The position numbers and the translations under genes were made by a program. The notes under the pieces are model-generated. The model saw nothing but the letters and a program-made list of their open reading frames with translations. It ran no database searches and was not told where the DNA came from. Shown piece after piece: positions 23,438 to 31,711 of a stretch of DNA of 53,841 nucleotides (position 1 is the stretch's first letter; each line of letters begins with the position of its first letter). The DNA comes from Deltaproteobacteria bacterium (lineage in GTDB: Bacteria > Desulfobacterota > Desulfomonilia > Desulfomonilales > Desulfomonilaceae). The DNA is taken from positions 1 through 53,841 of the forward strand of contig JAPLJJ010000061.1 in assembly GCA_026388665.1 (NCBI GenBank), in the 5' to 3' direction.

Positions 23438-24670
23438 TTATTCTCCCCTCTTAATCCGATCGAGATATTTCTTAATCTGAGAAGCGGCCAAAATCGATTG
23501 TGAAATGCAGCCAGTTATAGATTTCGGACCCTTCGCGGCGCCTGCCACAAAGATTCCTGGATGGCCTGCGGCAACGTCATTGCCTTCTGACCCGATAAAA
23601 CCATCTCGGTTTTTCCACAGGGCTGGGAAGCTTCCCGGCAAATCAGGGTCTCTTGGAGAAATCCCAATGCTTAGTATAACAAGGTCAAAGGGGACTATTT
23701 GTTTTGTATCATCATTGCCATGATAAATTATTTCAGGGCGTCCATCTTCGCCTGAGCGAATTTCTGAAGGCATTGATCTGACAAACATCATATCGTTCTT
23801 AGTTTGGTCTAATGTTTTGTCGAATTCTCTTTCGAACGTTTGAATGTCCATATAGAAAATCGTTATCCGGGTCTCAGTGTGCCGGCTCTTGATAAGACGA
23901 GCCAACCTTATTGAGACTCCGCAGCAGATTTGTGAACAATAATTTGCGCCCGATTTGGGATCTCTGCTACCAACACACTGAATAAAAGCTATTGATTTGA
24001 GTCCGTCAGAAGACTGAGGAAGCTGAAAATTTTCTGCTCGCAGCAAAGAATCTAGTTCCAGCGAAGTCAAGACTCCCGGAACTCGCTGGTACCCAAGTCT
24101 AGGCTTCTGAGACGCGTCAAAAGGCGTAAAACCTGTGCATAACGCGATAGCCGAAGATTGAATCTCTAACTCTCGATTTTTTTCTTCTAATTCTATTGCT
24201 CCCTGGGGACAGATCTGAGCGCAGGCTTCACAAGAAATTCCCTTAGATTTCAGACACTTTTCGTTGGAAATGTGCAGGCTGGAATCTAAAGGCGATTTGA
24301 ACAGCGCTCCTTCCGCTGGACAAACCTTTTCGCATAGACCGCAATCGTCGCATTTTTCGTTGATTACTCCAGATCGCCTCTGCATAATGAGGGCATTGAA
24401 TTCTCGACCAGCCTGGCTAAATGAATCGATCCTAGATCCTACCAACATTTGGATATTGTTAGTTCTGGGCAATTTGCTCAGGTAATCCTCCAGGAGGCAA
24501 GCGCCACATCTTTGGCATGTCTGAGTCGCTTTACAGGCAAATTGAGAGACATGTCCCCCAATGAAAGGAGCTTTTTCGATGAGAATTGATTGAATCCCCA
24601 GACACGAGAGTTCCCAGGCTAAGCTCAGGCCGGTGATTCCGCCACCTACTATGAGTACGTCTTTTTTCAT
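23438..24670 (-). CDS. HdrA/QmoA-like FAD iron-sulfur protein
   Basis: 410 residues, the size of QmoA and shorter than methanogen HdrA. The FAD site is VLIVGGGITGLSLAWEL and the second FAD block is HPGIFVAGAAKGPKS. The HdrA cysteine group is CKATQTCQRCGAC, and two ferredoxin motifs follow (CDDCGLCEKVCP and CLKSKGISCEACAQICP). The blocks IQCVGSRDPKSGANYCSQICC and FYMDIQTFEREFD are typical of HdrA and QmoA. Such proteins collect electrons on FAD and clusters in Hdr or Qmo complexes. It heads a five-gene minus-strand run and is divergent from the ECF sigma gene across 174 bases. Confidence 0.9.
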   Translation of the reverse strand: MKKDVLIVGGGITGLSLAWELSCLGIQSILIEKAPFIGGHVSQFACKATQTCQRCGACLLEDYLSKLPRTNNIQMLVGSRIDSFSQAGREFNALIMQRRSGVINEKCDDCGLCEKVCPAEGALFKSPLDSSLHISNEKCLKSKGISCEACAQICPQGAIELEEKNRELEIQSSAIALCTGFTPFDASQKPRLGYQRVPGVLTSLELDSLLRAENFQLPQSSDGLKSIAFIQCVGSRDPKSGANYCSQICCGVSIRLARLIKSRHTETRITIFYMDIQTFEREFDKTLDQTKNDMMFVRSMPSEIRSGEDGRPEIIYHGNDDTKQIVPFDLVILSIGISPRDPDLPGSFPALWKNRDGFIGSEGNDVAAGHPGIFVAGAAKGPKSITGCISQSILAASQIKKYLDRIKRGE

Positions 24671-24844
24671 ATTCCTTGAAAAGTTCTTCTCTATGGTTAG
24701 TGCAGCTTCTTATATTCGAATAACCTATAGTAAAAGGGAAGGACATATCAAACAAAATTGTTGTGAAATTATTTATATTCATACAAAATATAAGATTCTT
24801 AGGAAATTATCTCCGATACATATTACCTGTAGTTGAGATGTCTT

Positions 24845-25435
24845 ATGGAAGACGATTTACAATTAATAAAGGGAACCTTGGGAGGCGATTTTAGGGCTTT
24901 CGAGAATATCGTCGAGAAATACCAGGGCAAAATCTTTAGACATTTGCGAAAAATGGTGAATGACCCCTCTTTAGCTGAGGATCTCTTACAAGACACATTC
25001 CTGAATGCATATCGAGGTCTCAACAGTTTTAGCGGAGCTTCCTCTTTTTCAACCTGGCTATTCCGGATAGCAACCAATTCTGCGCTGATGTATCTCAGAA
25101 AGGAACGCCCTGAGACGGTTGAATATGATGACAAAGTCTTGACGGATTCTGTTGATGTGTTAACTCCTTCTCCCGCGTTTGTAAGCACCCCCTTAGAAAT
25201 TCTCCTTTCCCTCGAAGGCAAGGCAAAAATCGAAGAAGCGATAGATCAATTACCTTTAATTTATAGATCCGTGGTCATACTAAGAGACGTTGAAGGCTTC
25301 TCTCTGGAAGAAGTGGCAAATATCTTAGGGGCGTCCATTCCGGCAATAAAATCTAGGTTACATAGAGCGAGGAACATTGTGCGAGAAACATTGACGTCCT
25401 ATTATATGGAAAAGGGCTCACCCCGAAAATCATGA
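24845..25435 (+). CDS. ECF-type RNA polymerase sigma factor
   Basis: 196 residues from ATG 24845, with TGAGA about 7 bases upstream; an in-frame TTG at 24833 is less likely. Region 2 is clear (FENIVEKYQGKIFRHLRKM, AEDLLQDTFLNAYRGL, FSTWLFRIATNSAL) and region 4 is intact (LPLIYRSVVILRDVEGFSLEEVANIL, IKSRLHRAR). No region 1 or 3 is present, so it belongs to the extracytoplasmic-function group. A zinc-type anti-sigma factor, trxA and trxB follow on the same strand with gaps of 19, 27 and 1 base, pointing to one transcript. Control by the redox state of the anti-sigma factor is plausible. Confidence 0.93.
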   Translation: MEDDLQLIKGTLGGDFRAFENIVEKYQGKIFRHLRKMVNDPSLAEDLLQDTFLNAYRGLNSFSGASSFSTWLFRIATNSALMYLRKERPETVEYDDKVLTDSVDVLTPSPAFVSTPLEILLSLEGKAKIEEAIDQLPLIYRSVVILRDVEGFSLEEVANILGASIPAIKSRLHRARNIVRETLTSYYMEKGSPRKS

Positions 25436-25454
25436 GACTCAAAAGGTAAAGCCC

Positions 25455-25691
25455 ATGAAAAAGTGCAAGGATTTTTGTGATCAGCTTTCTGATTATTTAG
25501 ATAAAGAGCTAGGGGCCCGAGAATGTGTTTTAATTCAAGAACATCTGGAAAAGTGCGCCCCATGCGCTCTAATTTTTGAAGGTTTGAAAACTACTGTTAT
25601 TGTTTGCTCGGAGGGAATTTCTGACGAAGTGCCCGAAGAGGTTAAAATGAGATTGAAGGAGTTCTTGCGAACAAATTGTACGGCTGAATAG
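25455..25691 (+). CDS. Zinc-finger (ZAS) anti-sigma factor
   Basis: 78 residues. It contains CxxFCDQLSDYLDKELG, typical of the N-terminus of anti-sigma factors, and the zinc motif His-x3-Cys-x2-Cys (EHLEKCAPC) that defines the ZAS domain of RsrA, ChrR and RseA-type proteins. There is no membrane helix, so it is a soluble cytoplasmic inhibitor of the sigma factor encoded 19 bases upstream. In RsrA, oxidation of such cysteines releases zinc and frees the sigma factor. Five further cysteines (two near the N-terminus, one each near 25, 51 and 75) could add redox sensitivity. Confidence 0.85.
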   Translation: MKKCKDFCDQLSDYLDKELGARECVLIQEHLEKCAPCALIFEGLKTTVIVCSEGISDEVPEEVKMRLKEFLRTNCTAE

Positions 25692-25718
25692 TAATAATAT
25701 GCTGAGAGGAGTTAACAG

Positions 25719-26051
25719 ATGGCAGAGAGTGGAACGCTTTTACATGTTACGGATGCTGATTTTGACCAGCAGATACTGAAATCTGAGGTGCCGGCGCTGG
25801 TGGATTTTTGGGCTGCATGGTGTGGGCCGTGCCGAACAGTGGGGCCGGTGGTGGAAGAACTTGCCGGAGAATACAAAGATAAGATTAAGATTGCCAAGTT
25901 AAACGTGGACGACAATAAGCAAACCCCATCTAAGTACGGCGTTAAAGGAATTCCGACATTAATGCTCTTCAAGAATGGTCAGGTTATTGACCAAATAGTA
26001 GGAGCGGTCCAGAAGAACCGAATCAAGGAAATGCTTGACAAGGTAAGTTAG
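25719..26051 (+). CDS. trxA: Thioredoxin
   Basis: 110 residues, normal size. The active site is [11 protein letters not shown] (Cys35 and Cys38), and the cis-Pro block [13 protein letters not shown] is intact. It reduces protein disulfides in the cytoplasm with electrons from the thioredoxin reductase encoded one base downstream. AGGAG lies 8 bases before the ATG. The link with an ECF/ZAS pair suggests that expression rises on thiol stress. Confidence 0.97.
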   Translation: MAESGTLLHVTDADFDQQILKSEVPALVDFWAAWCGPCRTVGPVVEELAGEYKDKIKIAKLNVDDNKQTPSKYGVKGIPTLMLFKNGQVIDQIVGAVQKNRIKEMLDKVS

Positions 26052-26052
26052 A

Positions 26053-26970
26053 ATGCAAGCCGATCTTATAATCTTGGGAGGCGGCCCGGCGGGTCTGACA
26101 GCGGGCCTGTACGCGTCTCGAGCCAGGATCAATGTGATTCTCCTCGAAAAAGGCTTGCCAGGTGGACAACTGGCCGCCACGGAGCTTGTTGACAATTATC
26201 CGGGCCAGCCTGAACCTATTCTGGGCTTTGAGTTGGCGCAAAAAATGGAATCACAAGCCCGTAGGTTCGGACTCGAGATTCAAACTGCTGATATTGTGTC
26301 TATTTCAAGAACAGATGCCGGTTTCGACCTGAAAAATGAAGAAGGAACCGCATACTCCTGTCGAGCGCTCATAGTAGCAACAGGAGCAAACCCGATAAAA
26401 CCTGGAATCCCGGGCGAACTTCAGTTCGCAGGACGCGGTGTTAGTTATTGCGCTGTTTGTGATGGTCCATTCTTTAGGGATGTCGAAGTTGCGGTAATCG
26501 GTGGTGGCGACTCTGCGGTCGAAGAAGCTGTTTACCTCGCAAGATTCGCATCAAAGGTTCATCTCGTTCATAGACGAGACAAATTGCGAGCTGTAAAGGA
26601 AATCCAGGAAAAAGCCTTTGCGGAACCCAAGATGGTCATTCATTGGAACAGCGTTCCAGAAGAAATAATTGGTGAGTTTGATGTTAAAACCCTAAGGATT
26701 CGATCAACTCTAGATGGCTCAATATCCGAACTGCAGGTAGGCGGTGTTTTCTTTTATGTTGGCATAAAACCGACCAACGAAGCTTTTAATGGTCTGGTTA
26801 ATGCTGATGAAAGAGGTTTTGTGCTTACTGACGAAAATATGGCCACCTCTGTTCCCGGAGTTTTCGCCGCGGGCGATGTTCGTGTAAAAGTCTTGAGACA
26901 AATATCGACGGCCGTAGGCGATGGCGCCATAGCTGCTTATAGCGCTCAACACTATTTGGAGAGCGCATAG
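26053..26970 (+). CDS. trxB: Thioredoxin reductase
   Basis: 305 residues. The low-molecular-weight thioredoxin reductase pattern is complete: FAD site LIILGGGPAGLTAGLYASRA, redox pair CAVC (Cys133/Cys136) in SYCAVCDGPFF, dinucleotide site VAVIGGGDSAVEEAVYLA and the C-terminal FAD block GVFAAGDVRVKVLRQISTAVGDGA. The block after the second Rossmann motif reads VHRRDKLRA, which is the HRRxxxR signature of NADPH use. The start lies one base after the trxA stop, so the two are translationally coupled. Confidence 0.97.
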   Translation: MQADLIILGGGPAGLTAGLYASRARINVILLEKGLPGGQLAATELVDNYPGQPEPILGFELAQKMESQARRFGLEIQTADIVSISRTDAGFDLKNEEGTAYSCRALIVATGANPIKPGIPGELQFAGRGVSYCAVCDGPFFRDVEVAVIGGGDSAVEEAVYLARFASKVHLVHRRDKLRAVKEIQEKAFAEPKMVIHWNSVPEEIIGEFDVKTLRIRSTLDGSISELQVGGVFFYVGIKPTNEAFNGLVNADERGFVLTDENMATSVPGVFAAGDVRVKVLRQISTAVGDGAIAAYSAQHYLESA

Positions 26971-26989
26971 AACCGATTGAGCGTCTGGT

Positions 26990-27490
26990 TCAATGCTGGG
27001 TCTGTGACTTCGGGAGTCCAAAATATTTTGGGGGAACAGGCCCATTGAACCAGAATGGGTCAGGATCACAATAATCATCTGGGCCAAAATCAACATCGGG
27101 AGTTCTCTTTGGAGGCAAACGTCTTAGAACTGTTCCTGGACGCCAGAATGTCGCTGTTTGTAGCAACCCCTGATTCATTTGCCTAATCATGGCCACAAGG
27201 CCGGTCACCGATCCCGCAAGATAACCGCCCATTGCGCCTGTCATATAGCCGGAGAACCCTCCAGTGTATGAGCCTTCATAAGCGCCTTCGATAGCAGAAT
27301 TAGTCATACAGGCGTATAACTCGTACGGCGCGGATACTATGTTCGTAATGCCTCGCCCCAGCTTCCATGCCGAGCTTTCTAGTCGGGAAACACAAGTCTG
27401 ATCCGATTCGGATGCGTTAGAAACATTTGCAGTAGCGAATAACGAGACGAAAAGCCCTGTCAATAGCAACACGGAAATTGTTATTTTCAT
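26990..27490 (-). CDS. Secreted TIGR04073-like (exosortase-system-associated) protein
   Basis: 166 residues from ATG 27490, chosen because GGGGGAAG lies directly upstream and a clean signal peptide starts there (KITISVLLLTGLFVSLFATANVSNA). The mature part begins with SAWKLGRGITNIVSAPYELYAC, the block of the TIGR04073 family, and goes on with a Gly-rich hydrophobic stretch (GGFSGYMTGAMGGYLAGSVTG) and a Pro/Asp-rich tail. The family's function is unknown. No exosortase gene or PEP-CTERM protein lies in this window. It is convergent with trxB across 19 bases. Confidence 0.65.
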   Translation of the reverse strand: MKITISVLLLTGLFVSLFATANVSNASESDQTCVSRLESSAWKLGRGITNIVSAPYELYACMTNSAIEGAYEGSYTGGFSGYMTGAMGGYLAGSVTGLVAMIRQMNQGLLQTATFWRPGTVLRRLPPKRTPDVDFGPDDYCDPDPFWFNGPVPPKYFGLPKSQTQH

Positions 27491-27775
27491 CTTCCCCCGC
27501 CTTGAACATGAGATCAGAGTGTTGGGATTCAATGTCAGGTATTCATGCAGACATTGAAGGAAAAGTCTTTCTTTGACGAAACTCCAACACCAGCCATTAT
27601 AACAAAACCCTTATCAGCGTAGCAAGAAATAAACATTGTCATGTCAAAAGATTATATGGGTTTACTAAACCATATTTAATGTTTCCGCGCTTGCCTGCCT
27701 TAATCAACTGGTGTATTATCGAAATGACAAGATATGACCAAGATTTGGTTTGTTCATCAAAGGCGCGAGGTTGTC

Positions 27776-27916
27776 ATGAAAAAGTGGCTTGTGATTCTTC
27801 TGGCGACTTTCTTAATAGCGGGTTGTTCATTTAGTCGCGCCTGGAAATGGATAGAAGAAATGGATTGGGAACGCGATGATCAAACCATCAAGATAGTCGA
27901 CATTTTCTTCAAATGA
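27776..27916 (+). CDS. Small lipoprotein of unknown function
   Basis: 46 residues from ATG 27776 with GAGG about 7 bases upstream; an in-frame ATG at 27734 would hide the signal peptide. The signal is MKKWLVILLATFLIAGC with a lipobox LIAGC, followed by a short mature part rich in Trp and acidic residues (WKWIEEMDWERDD). It is too short to assign a role. The gene stands alone between divergent neighbours, 70 bases ahead of hisI. Confidence 0.55.
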   Translation: MKKWLVILLATFLIAGCSFSRAWKWIEEMDWERDDQTIKIVDIFFK

Positions 27917-27986
27917 AATTCCGGTGTTTGGAATAACCCTTTGGTCATAAAAATTGTCTCAACAGGGACGTAAGTGAGGAGGCTGG

Positions 27987-28361
27987 ATGAGAGGGTCACT
28001 AGATGCCTCTACTATTAATGACATAGATTTTGACAAGGGTGGTGGCTTGGCGCCGGCAATAGCCATGGATATCAAGACAGGCAAAGTCTTGATGATGGCC
28101 TATATGAACCGGGAAGCTCTGGACGTTACTCTTAGAGAAGGGCGAGCCTGCTACTGGAGCAGGTCCCGCAAAGAATTGTGGCGCAAAGGGGCAACTTCGG
28201 GAGATATCCAGATTGTCAAAGAGGTCCTTGTTGATTGTGACATGGATACTATACTTCTCTTGGTAGACCAACAGGGCGAAGGCGCTTGCCATACCAAGAG
28301 ATGGAGCTGCTTTTTCAGGCGAATTAATGAGGAAGGAGAAATCACGGAAATTGATACGTAG
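27987..28361 (+). CDS. hisI: Phosphoribosyl-AMP cyclohydrolase HisI
   Basis: 124 residues, monofunctional (no HisE domain). It opens the adenine ring of phosphoribosyl-AMP in histidine synthesis. Conserved blocks: [33 protein letters not shown], the metal-binding [12 protein letters not shown] and [12 protein letters not shown], with the Cys and His residues that bind zinc. AGGAGG lies 6 bases before the ATG. The coding region overlaps hisG by 35 bases. Confidence 0.96.
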   Translation: MRGSLDASTINDIDFDKGGGLAPAIAMDIKTGKVLMMAYMNREALDVTLREGRACYWSRSRKELWRKGATSGDIQIVKEVLVDCDMDTILLLVDQQGEGACHTKRWSCFFRRINEEGEITEIDT

Positions 28362-29232
28362 AGACCCCCTTAAAATAGTGATTCCCAAAGGAAGTCTGGA
28401 ACAGGCGACGATTGAATTGTTCCGTCGCGCTGGATGGAACATAAGCGTTTCGCCTCGAAGCTATTTTCCGACGGTTGACGATGATGAGATCTTCATGGCG
28501 CGTTTGAGAGCGCAGGAGATATCTCGATATGTGGAATCGGGAAACTTTGACGCAGGCCTGACAGGTAAAGACTGGATACTGGAAAATGAGTCAAATATTA
28601 AGGTGATTGACGACCTTGTCTATTCGAAGGTTTCCCAAAATCCCGCAAGGTGGGTGTTAGCGGTTGACGCCAGTTCAAATTATCATGTTCCAGAGGACCT
28701 CGAAGGCAAGCGTATAGCTACTGAACTCGTAGGTGTTACAAAGAAATTTTTCTCCGATCGCGGAGTGCATGTTGAGGTTGAATTTTCATGGGGGAGCACG
28801 GAGGCCAAAGTTCAAGAGGGTGTAGTTGACGCTATTGTTGATGTGACGGAAACCGGAAGCACTTTGAGGGCCAATGGCTTAAAGATCATACATAATATTT
28901 TGACGACGAATACTCAGCTCATAGCTAACCACAAATCTTATTCGGACCCATTCAAGAAAGAAAAAATAGATCAGATACATTTGATGCTTCAGTCGGCTCT
29001 GGAAGCCCTAAAAATGGTTGGTTTGAAAATGAACGTGCCCAAAGAGCAGCTCGATACCATTGTTGGTCTCCTGCCTTCTTTGAACGCGCCAACTGTGGCC
29101 GGTCTGTATAAGTCCGATTGGTTTTCCGTTGAGTCGGTAGTCTCGGAAGAAGTTGTAAGGACGTTGATTCCAAAGCTTCTGAAAGCCGGGGCAAGTGGAA
29201 TAATAGAATATTCCATCAACAAGGTTCTGTGA
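28327..29232 (+). CDS. hisG: ATP phosphoribosyltransferase HisG (long form)
   Basis: 301 residues at most. First step of histidine synthesis, ATP plus PRPP. The catalytic blocks are present ([32 protein letters not shown], and the PRPP site [16 protein letters not shown]), and about 80 extra residues at the C-terminus form the ACT-like domain that binds histidine in the long HisG form, so HisZ is not needed. The start is uncertain: ATG 28327 has a weak site, while TTG 28351 has AGGAGAA about 11 bases upstream. Either overlaps hisI, indicating coupling. Confidence 0.96.
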   Translation: MRKEKSRKLIRRDPLKIVIPKGSLEQATIELFRRAGWNISVSPRSYFPTVDDDEIFMARLRAQEISRYVESGNFDAGLTGKDWILENESNIKVIDDLVYSKVSQNPARWVLAVDASSNYHVPEDLEGKRIATELVGVTKKFFSDRGVHVEVEFSWGSTEAKVQEGVVDAIVDVTETGSTLRANGLKIIHNILTTNTQLIANHKSYSDPFKKEKIDQIHLMLQSALEALKMVGLKMNVPKEQLDTIVGLLPSLNAPTVAGLYKSDWFSVESVVSEEVVRTLIPKLLKAGASGIIEYSINKVL

Positions 29233-29261
29233 TTTATACCCTGGCCAAACTGAGTGAATTT

Positions 29262-30242
29262 TCAATTGCTGTTTAGGCTTTTGGCAATCTGATCCAAGAC
29301 CATAAGAGAATCTAAGGCTCTTCGACCATCAGTAATCGGGGAGCGGTTGTTTTTTATTGAATCTAGAAAATCCTCTATTTCAGCCCTCAAAGGCTCTTTT
29401 TCAGCTCTACAAAACTCTTCCACTACAAAATCTCCCATTAAGCAGATTCCTCCGTCAACCTCTGAAGTGATATCCTTGGCTGAATGAATAGTGAGCGTGC
29501 GTGAAATAGTGTCGGACTGAAAAAATCTAGTCCGGGTTGTGACATTAATCTCCCTGATTTTCCTGGGAGAGCACTTGGATGTCCAAAAAACCGCTGTGAT
29601 TCCATTTTCAAATTGCACGAGGATATGCGCATCGTCGATAAGGTTTGAATAAACCTTTCTTCCCACAGCGAAGATATCGACAATATCGGAATCTGCAATT
29701 TCCAGCGCAAGGTCTATATCATGAATCAGCAGATCATATAAAACATCAACATCAAGACACCTCGTGCCATCGAAAGGATTAAGCCTCCGGGCTTCGATTG
29801 AAATTACAGGCTCCCTATTTTTCTTGATGATGTCGATCATCAGGCTGACCGCGGGATTATATCGTTCTATGTGGCCTACCATTAGGATTAAATCATTTTC
29901 TTCGGAGAGACGAACCAGCTTCTCTGCTTCTTCCAGATTTGCGGCTAGCGGTTTTTCCATCAGAACATGGATACCGTGACCAAGACATTTTTCCCCAAGT
30001 TCTCCATGAAGCCACGTCGGGGCCGCAACAACTACCGCATCAACTTCATTTAAGAGTTTGTCCAGTTCTCTGAATCCTTTACAGCCGTATGACGCGCAAA
30101 TTTCTCCTGCACGAAATTCGTTGACATCATAAATACCTACGAAATCACATTCTTCCACTTGTGAAAGGACTCGGGCATGATTGCGCCCCATCGATCCAAC
30201 ACCTACCACGCCAACTTTAACTATGTCTGATCTAGTTTTCAT
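29262..30242 (-). CDS. Gfo/Idh/MocA-family NAD(P)-dependent oxidoreductase
   Basis: 326 residues from ATG 30242 (a GTG at 30257 is also in frame). The N-terminal Rossmann fold reads VGVVGVGSMGRNHARVL and is followed by the family signature MEKPLA and the substrate-domain block VGHIERYNPAV. A YDLLIHDIDLAL segment supplies the His/Asp pair typical of sugar dehydrogenases of this family. The substrate cannot be told from sequence; nucleotide sugars and inositols are common. No sugar genes flank it, as hisG lies convergent and livK divergent. Confidence 0.88.
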   Translation of the reverse strand: MKTRSDIVKVGVVGVGSMGRNHARVLSQVEECDFVGIYDVNEFRAGEICASYGCKGFRELDKLLNEVDAVVVAAPTWLHGELGEKCLGHGIHVLMEKPLAANLEEAEKLVRLSEENDLILMVGHIERYNPAVSLMIDIIKKNREPVISIEARRLNPFDGTRCLDVDVLYDLLIHDIDLALEIADSDIVDIFAVGRKVYSNLIDDAHILVQFENGITAVFWTSKCSPRKIREINVTTRTRFFQSDTISRTLTIHSAKDITSEVDGGICLMGDFVVEEFCRAEKEPLRAEIEDFLDSIKNNRSPITDGRRALDSLMVLDQIAKSLNSN

Positions 30243-30420
30243 GGGGCCAAAATACACCGGCGTCTAAGACGCGTCAAAGGTTAATCGGGTTTACTTTGAA
30301 AGCGATTAGTGGTTTAATGCGCACGGTCTAAAGTTCATAGACCTGTTCCGATCACTGTTACGCCTGACAAATTTAGTCCTTAAACAAACGGATATTCAGC
30401 AAAAAATTCGGAGGTGCTTC

Positions 30421-31536
30421 ATGCATCGGGTTTTCTTGATGATCACCGCCCTTTGTTTGGGCACGTTGTCATGTGCCATGGCCGCTGAACCGATCAACGT
30501 CGGCGCGTTGTTACCTATGACCGGTAGTGTAGCGGCATTTGGACAAATGGCCTGGGAGGGAATAAATACAGCCAAGAAAATTGAGCCTGAAGCGCTCGGT
30601 CGTCCCATCGAGATTAAACTTGCTGATACCAAATCAGAAAAGGTTGACTCAGCAAACGCAGTTTCAAGACTGATCGAGAAAGAAAAAGTCGTAGCAATAA
30701 TCGGGGAAATGATATCGGGCAACACCATTGCAGCTTCAGACCACGCGGAAAGAAGTAAAATTCCAATGATATCGCCCACTGCGACCAATCCACTCGTTAA
30801 TCAGGGTAAGAAGTACGTATTTAGAGTCTGTTTCATAGATCCCGAACAGGGTCAGGTAGCCGCAAGATTGGCGTTGGATCAGCTTCACGCTAAAACCGCA
30901 GCCATCATATATGATATTTCACAGGATTATTGCGTCGGGCTAAAAACGTTCTTCCAGCGGGAATTTACCAAAGGTGGCGGAAAGATATTGGCTGAGACAA
31001 TGTATAAGATGGGAGATAGGGATTTTACCGCTCAACTCAGCAGGTTAAAAGCAGCCAAGCCTGACATAATTTATGCTCCCATTTATTACACGGAGTTAGC
31101 GCTGATCGCCAAACAGGCCAGAGAAATGGGTCTAGATGTCACAATATTAGCCGGAGACGGTGCCCAGGCGCCCGAACTCGTTCAGTTGGGTGGGAAAGCA
31201 GTTGAGGGTTTGTACTTTACGGCCCATTTTCATGAAGATACAATTAATACGCCAATGGGCAAGAAATTTTACGAGCTGTTCAAGAAAGAAATCGGGAAGG
31301 AGCTTGATTCTTATACTGCACAGTCCGCAGACGCATACTTCATTCTTGTGGACGCGATAAAAAGAGCGGGATCTACTGATCCTGTGAAGATACGCGAAGC
31401 CATCAGCTCCACAAAAGACTTTGAAGGATTGACGGGCAAGATCACTATTAAGCCGGATGGTAACGCAATCAAGGCTATGGTGGTTAATAAGGTACAGGAC
31501 GGCAAATTTGTTTATGTGACAACAATTGTGCCGTGA
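30421..31536 (+). CDS. livK: Branched-chain amino acid ABC transporter substrate-binding protein
   Basis: 371 residues with an N-terminal signal peptide (FLMITALCLGTLSCAMAA) and a two-lobed periplasmic binding protein of the LivJ/LivK type. It shows PINVGALLPMTGSVAAFGQ, the conserved ISPTATNP and YDISQDY blocks, and GKITIKPDGNAIKAM near the C-terminus. It delivers the ligand to the LivHMGF importer encoded next; the ligand may be a branched-chain or another small amino acid or an amide. GGAGG lies 5 bases before the ATG. A 175-base gap with a hairpin separates it from livH, which often lets the binding protein be made in excess. Confidence 0.95.
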   Translation: MHRVFLMITALCLGTLSCAMAAEPINVGALLPMTGSVAAFGQMAWEGINTAKKIEPEALGRPIEIKLADTKSEKVDSANAVSRLIEKEKVVAIIGEMISGNTIAASDHAERSKIPMISPTATNPLVNQGKKYVFRVCFIDPEQGQVAARLALDQLHAKTAAIIYDISQDYCVGLKTFFQREFTKGGGKILAETMYKMGDRDFTAQLSRLKAAKPDIIYAPIYYTELALIAKQAREMGLDVTILAGDGAQAPELVQLGGKAVEGLYFTAHFHEDTINTPMGKKFYELFKKEIGKELDSYTAQSADAYFILVDAIKRAGSTDPVKIREAISSTKDFEGLTGKITIKPDGNAIKAMVVNKVQDGKFVYVTTIVP

Positions 31537-31621
31537 TGAGATATTGTGCTGTCTTAAAAACCAGCCGATAGCATCAATAAAAATTTAGATTTCCAAGAAG
31601 AATAGGCATCCTGAAATCCAC

Positions 31622-31653
31622 GGGACCGAAGGCGGTTTAAGGCTTTCGGTTCC
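31622..31653 (+). other. Hairpin in the livK-livH spacer
   Basis: An imperfect inverted repeat (GGGACCGAAGGC and GGCTTTCGGTTCC around the loop GGTTTAA) with about nine pairs and one or two bulges lies midway between livK and livH. No T tract follows, so it is more likely a message-stabilising or attenuating element than a full terminator. Confidence 0.4.
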
Positions 31654-31711
31654 TCGGTTCAAGATCTCATTGATCTAATACGTATTATTTTGTGAAGGAG
31701 CAGACTCCACC

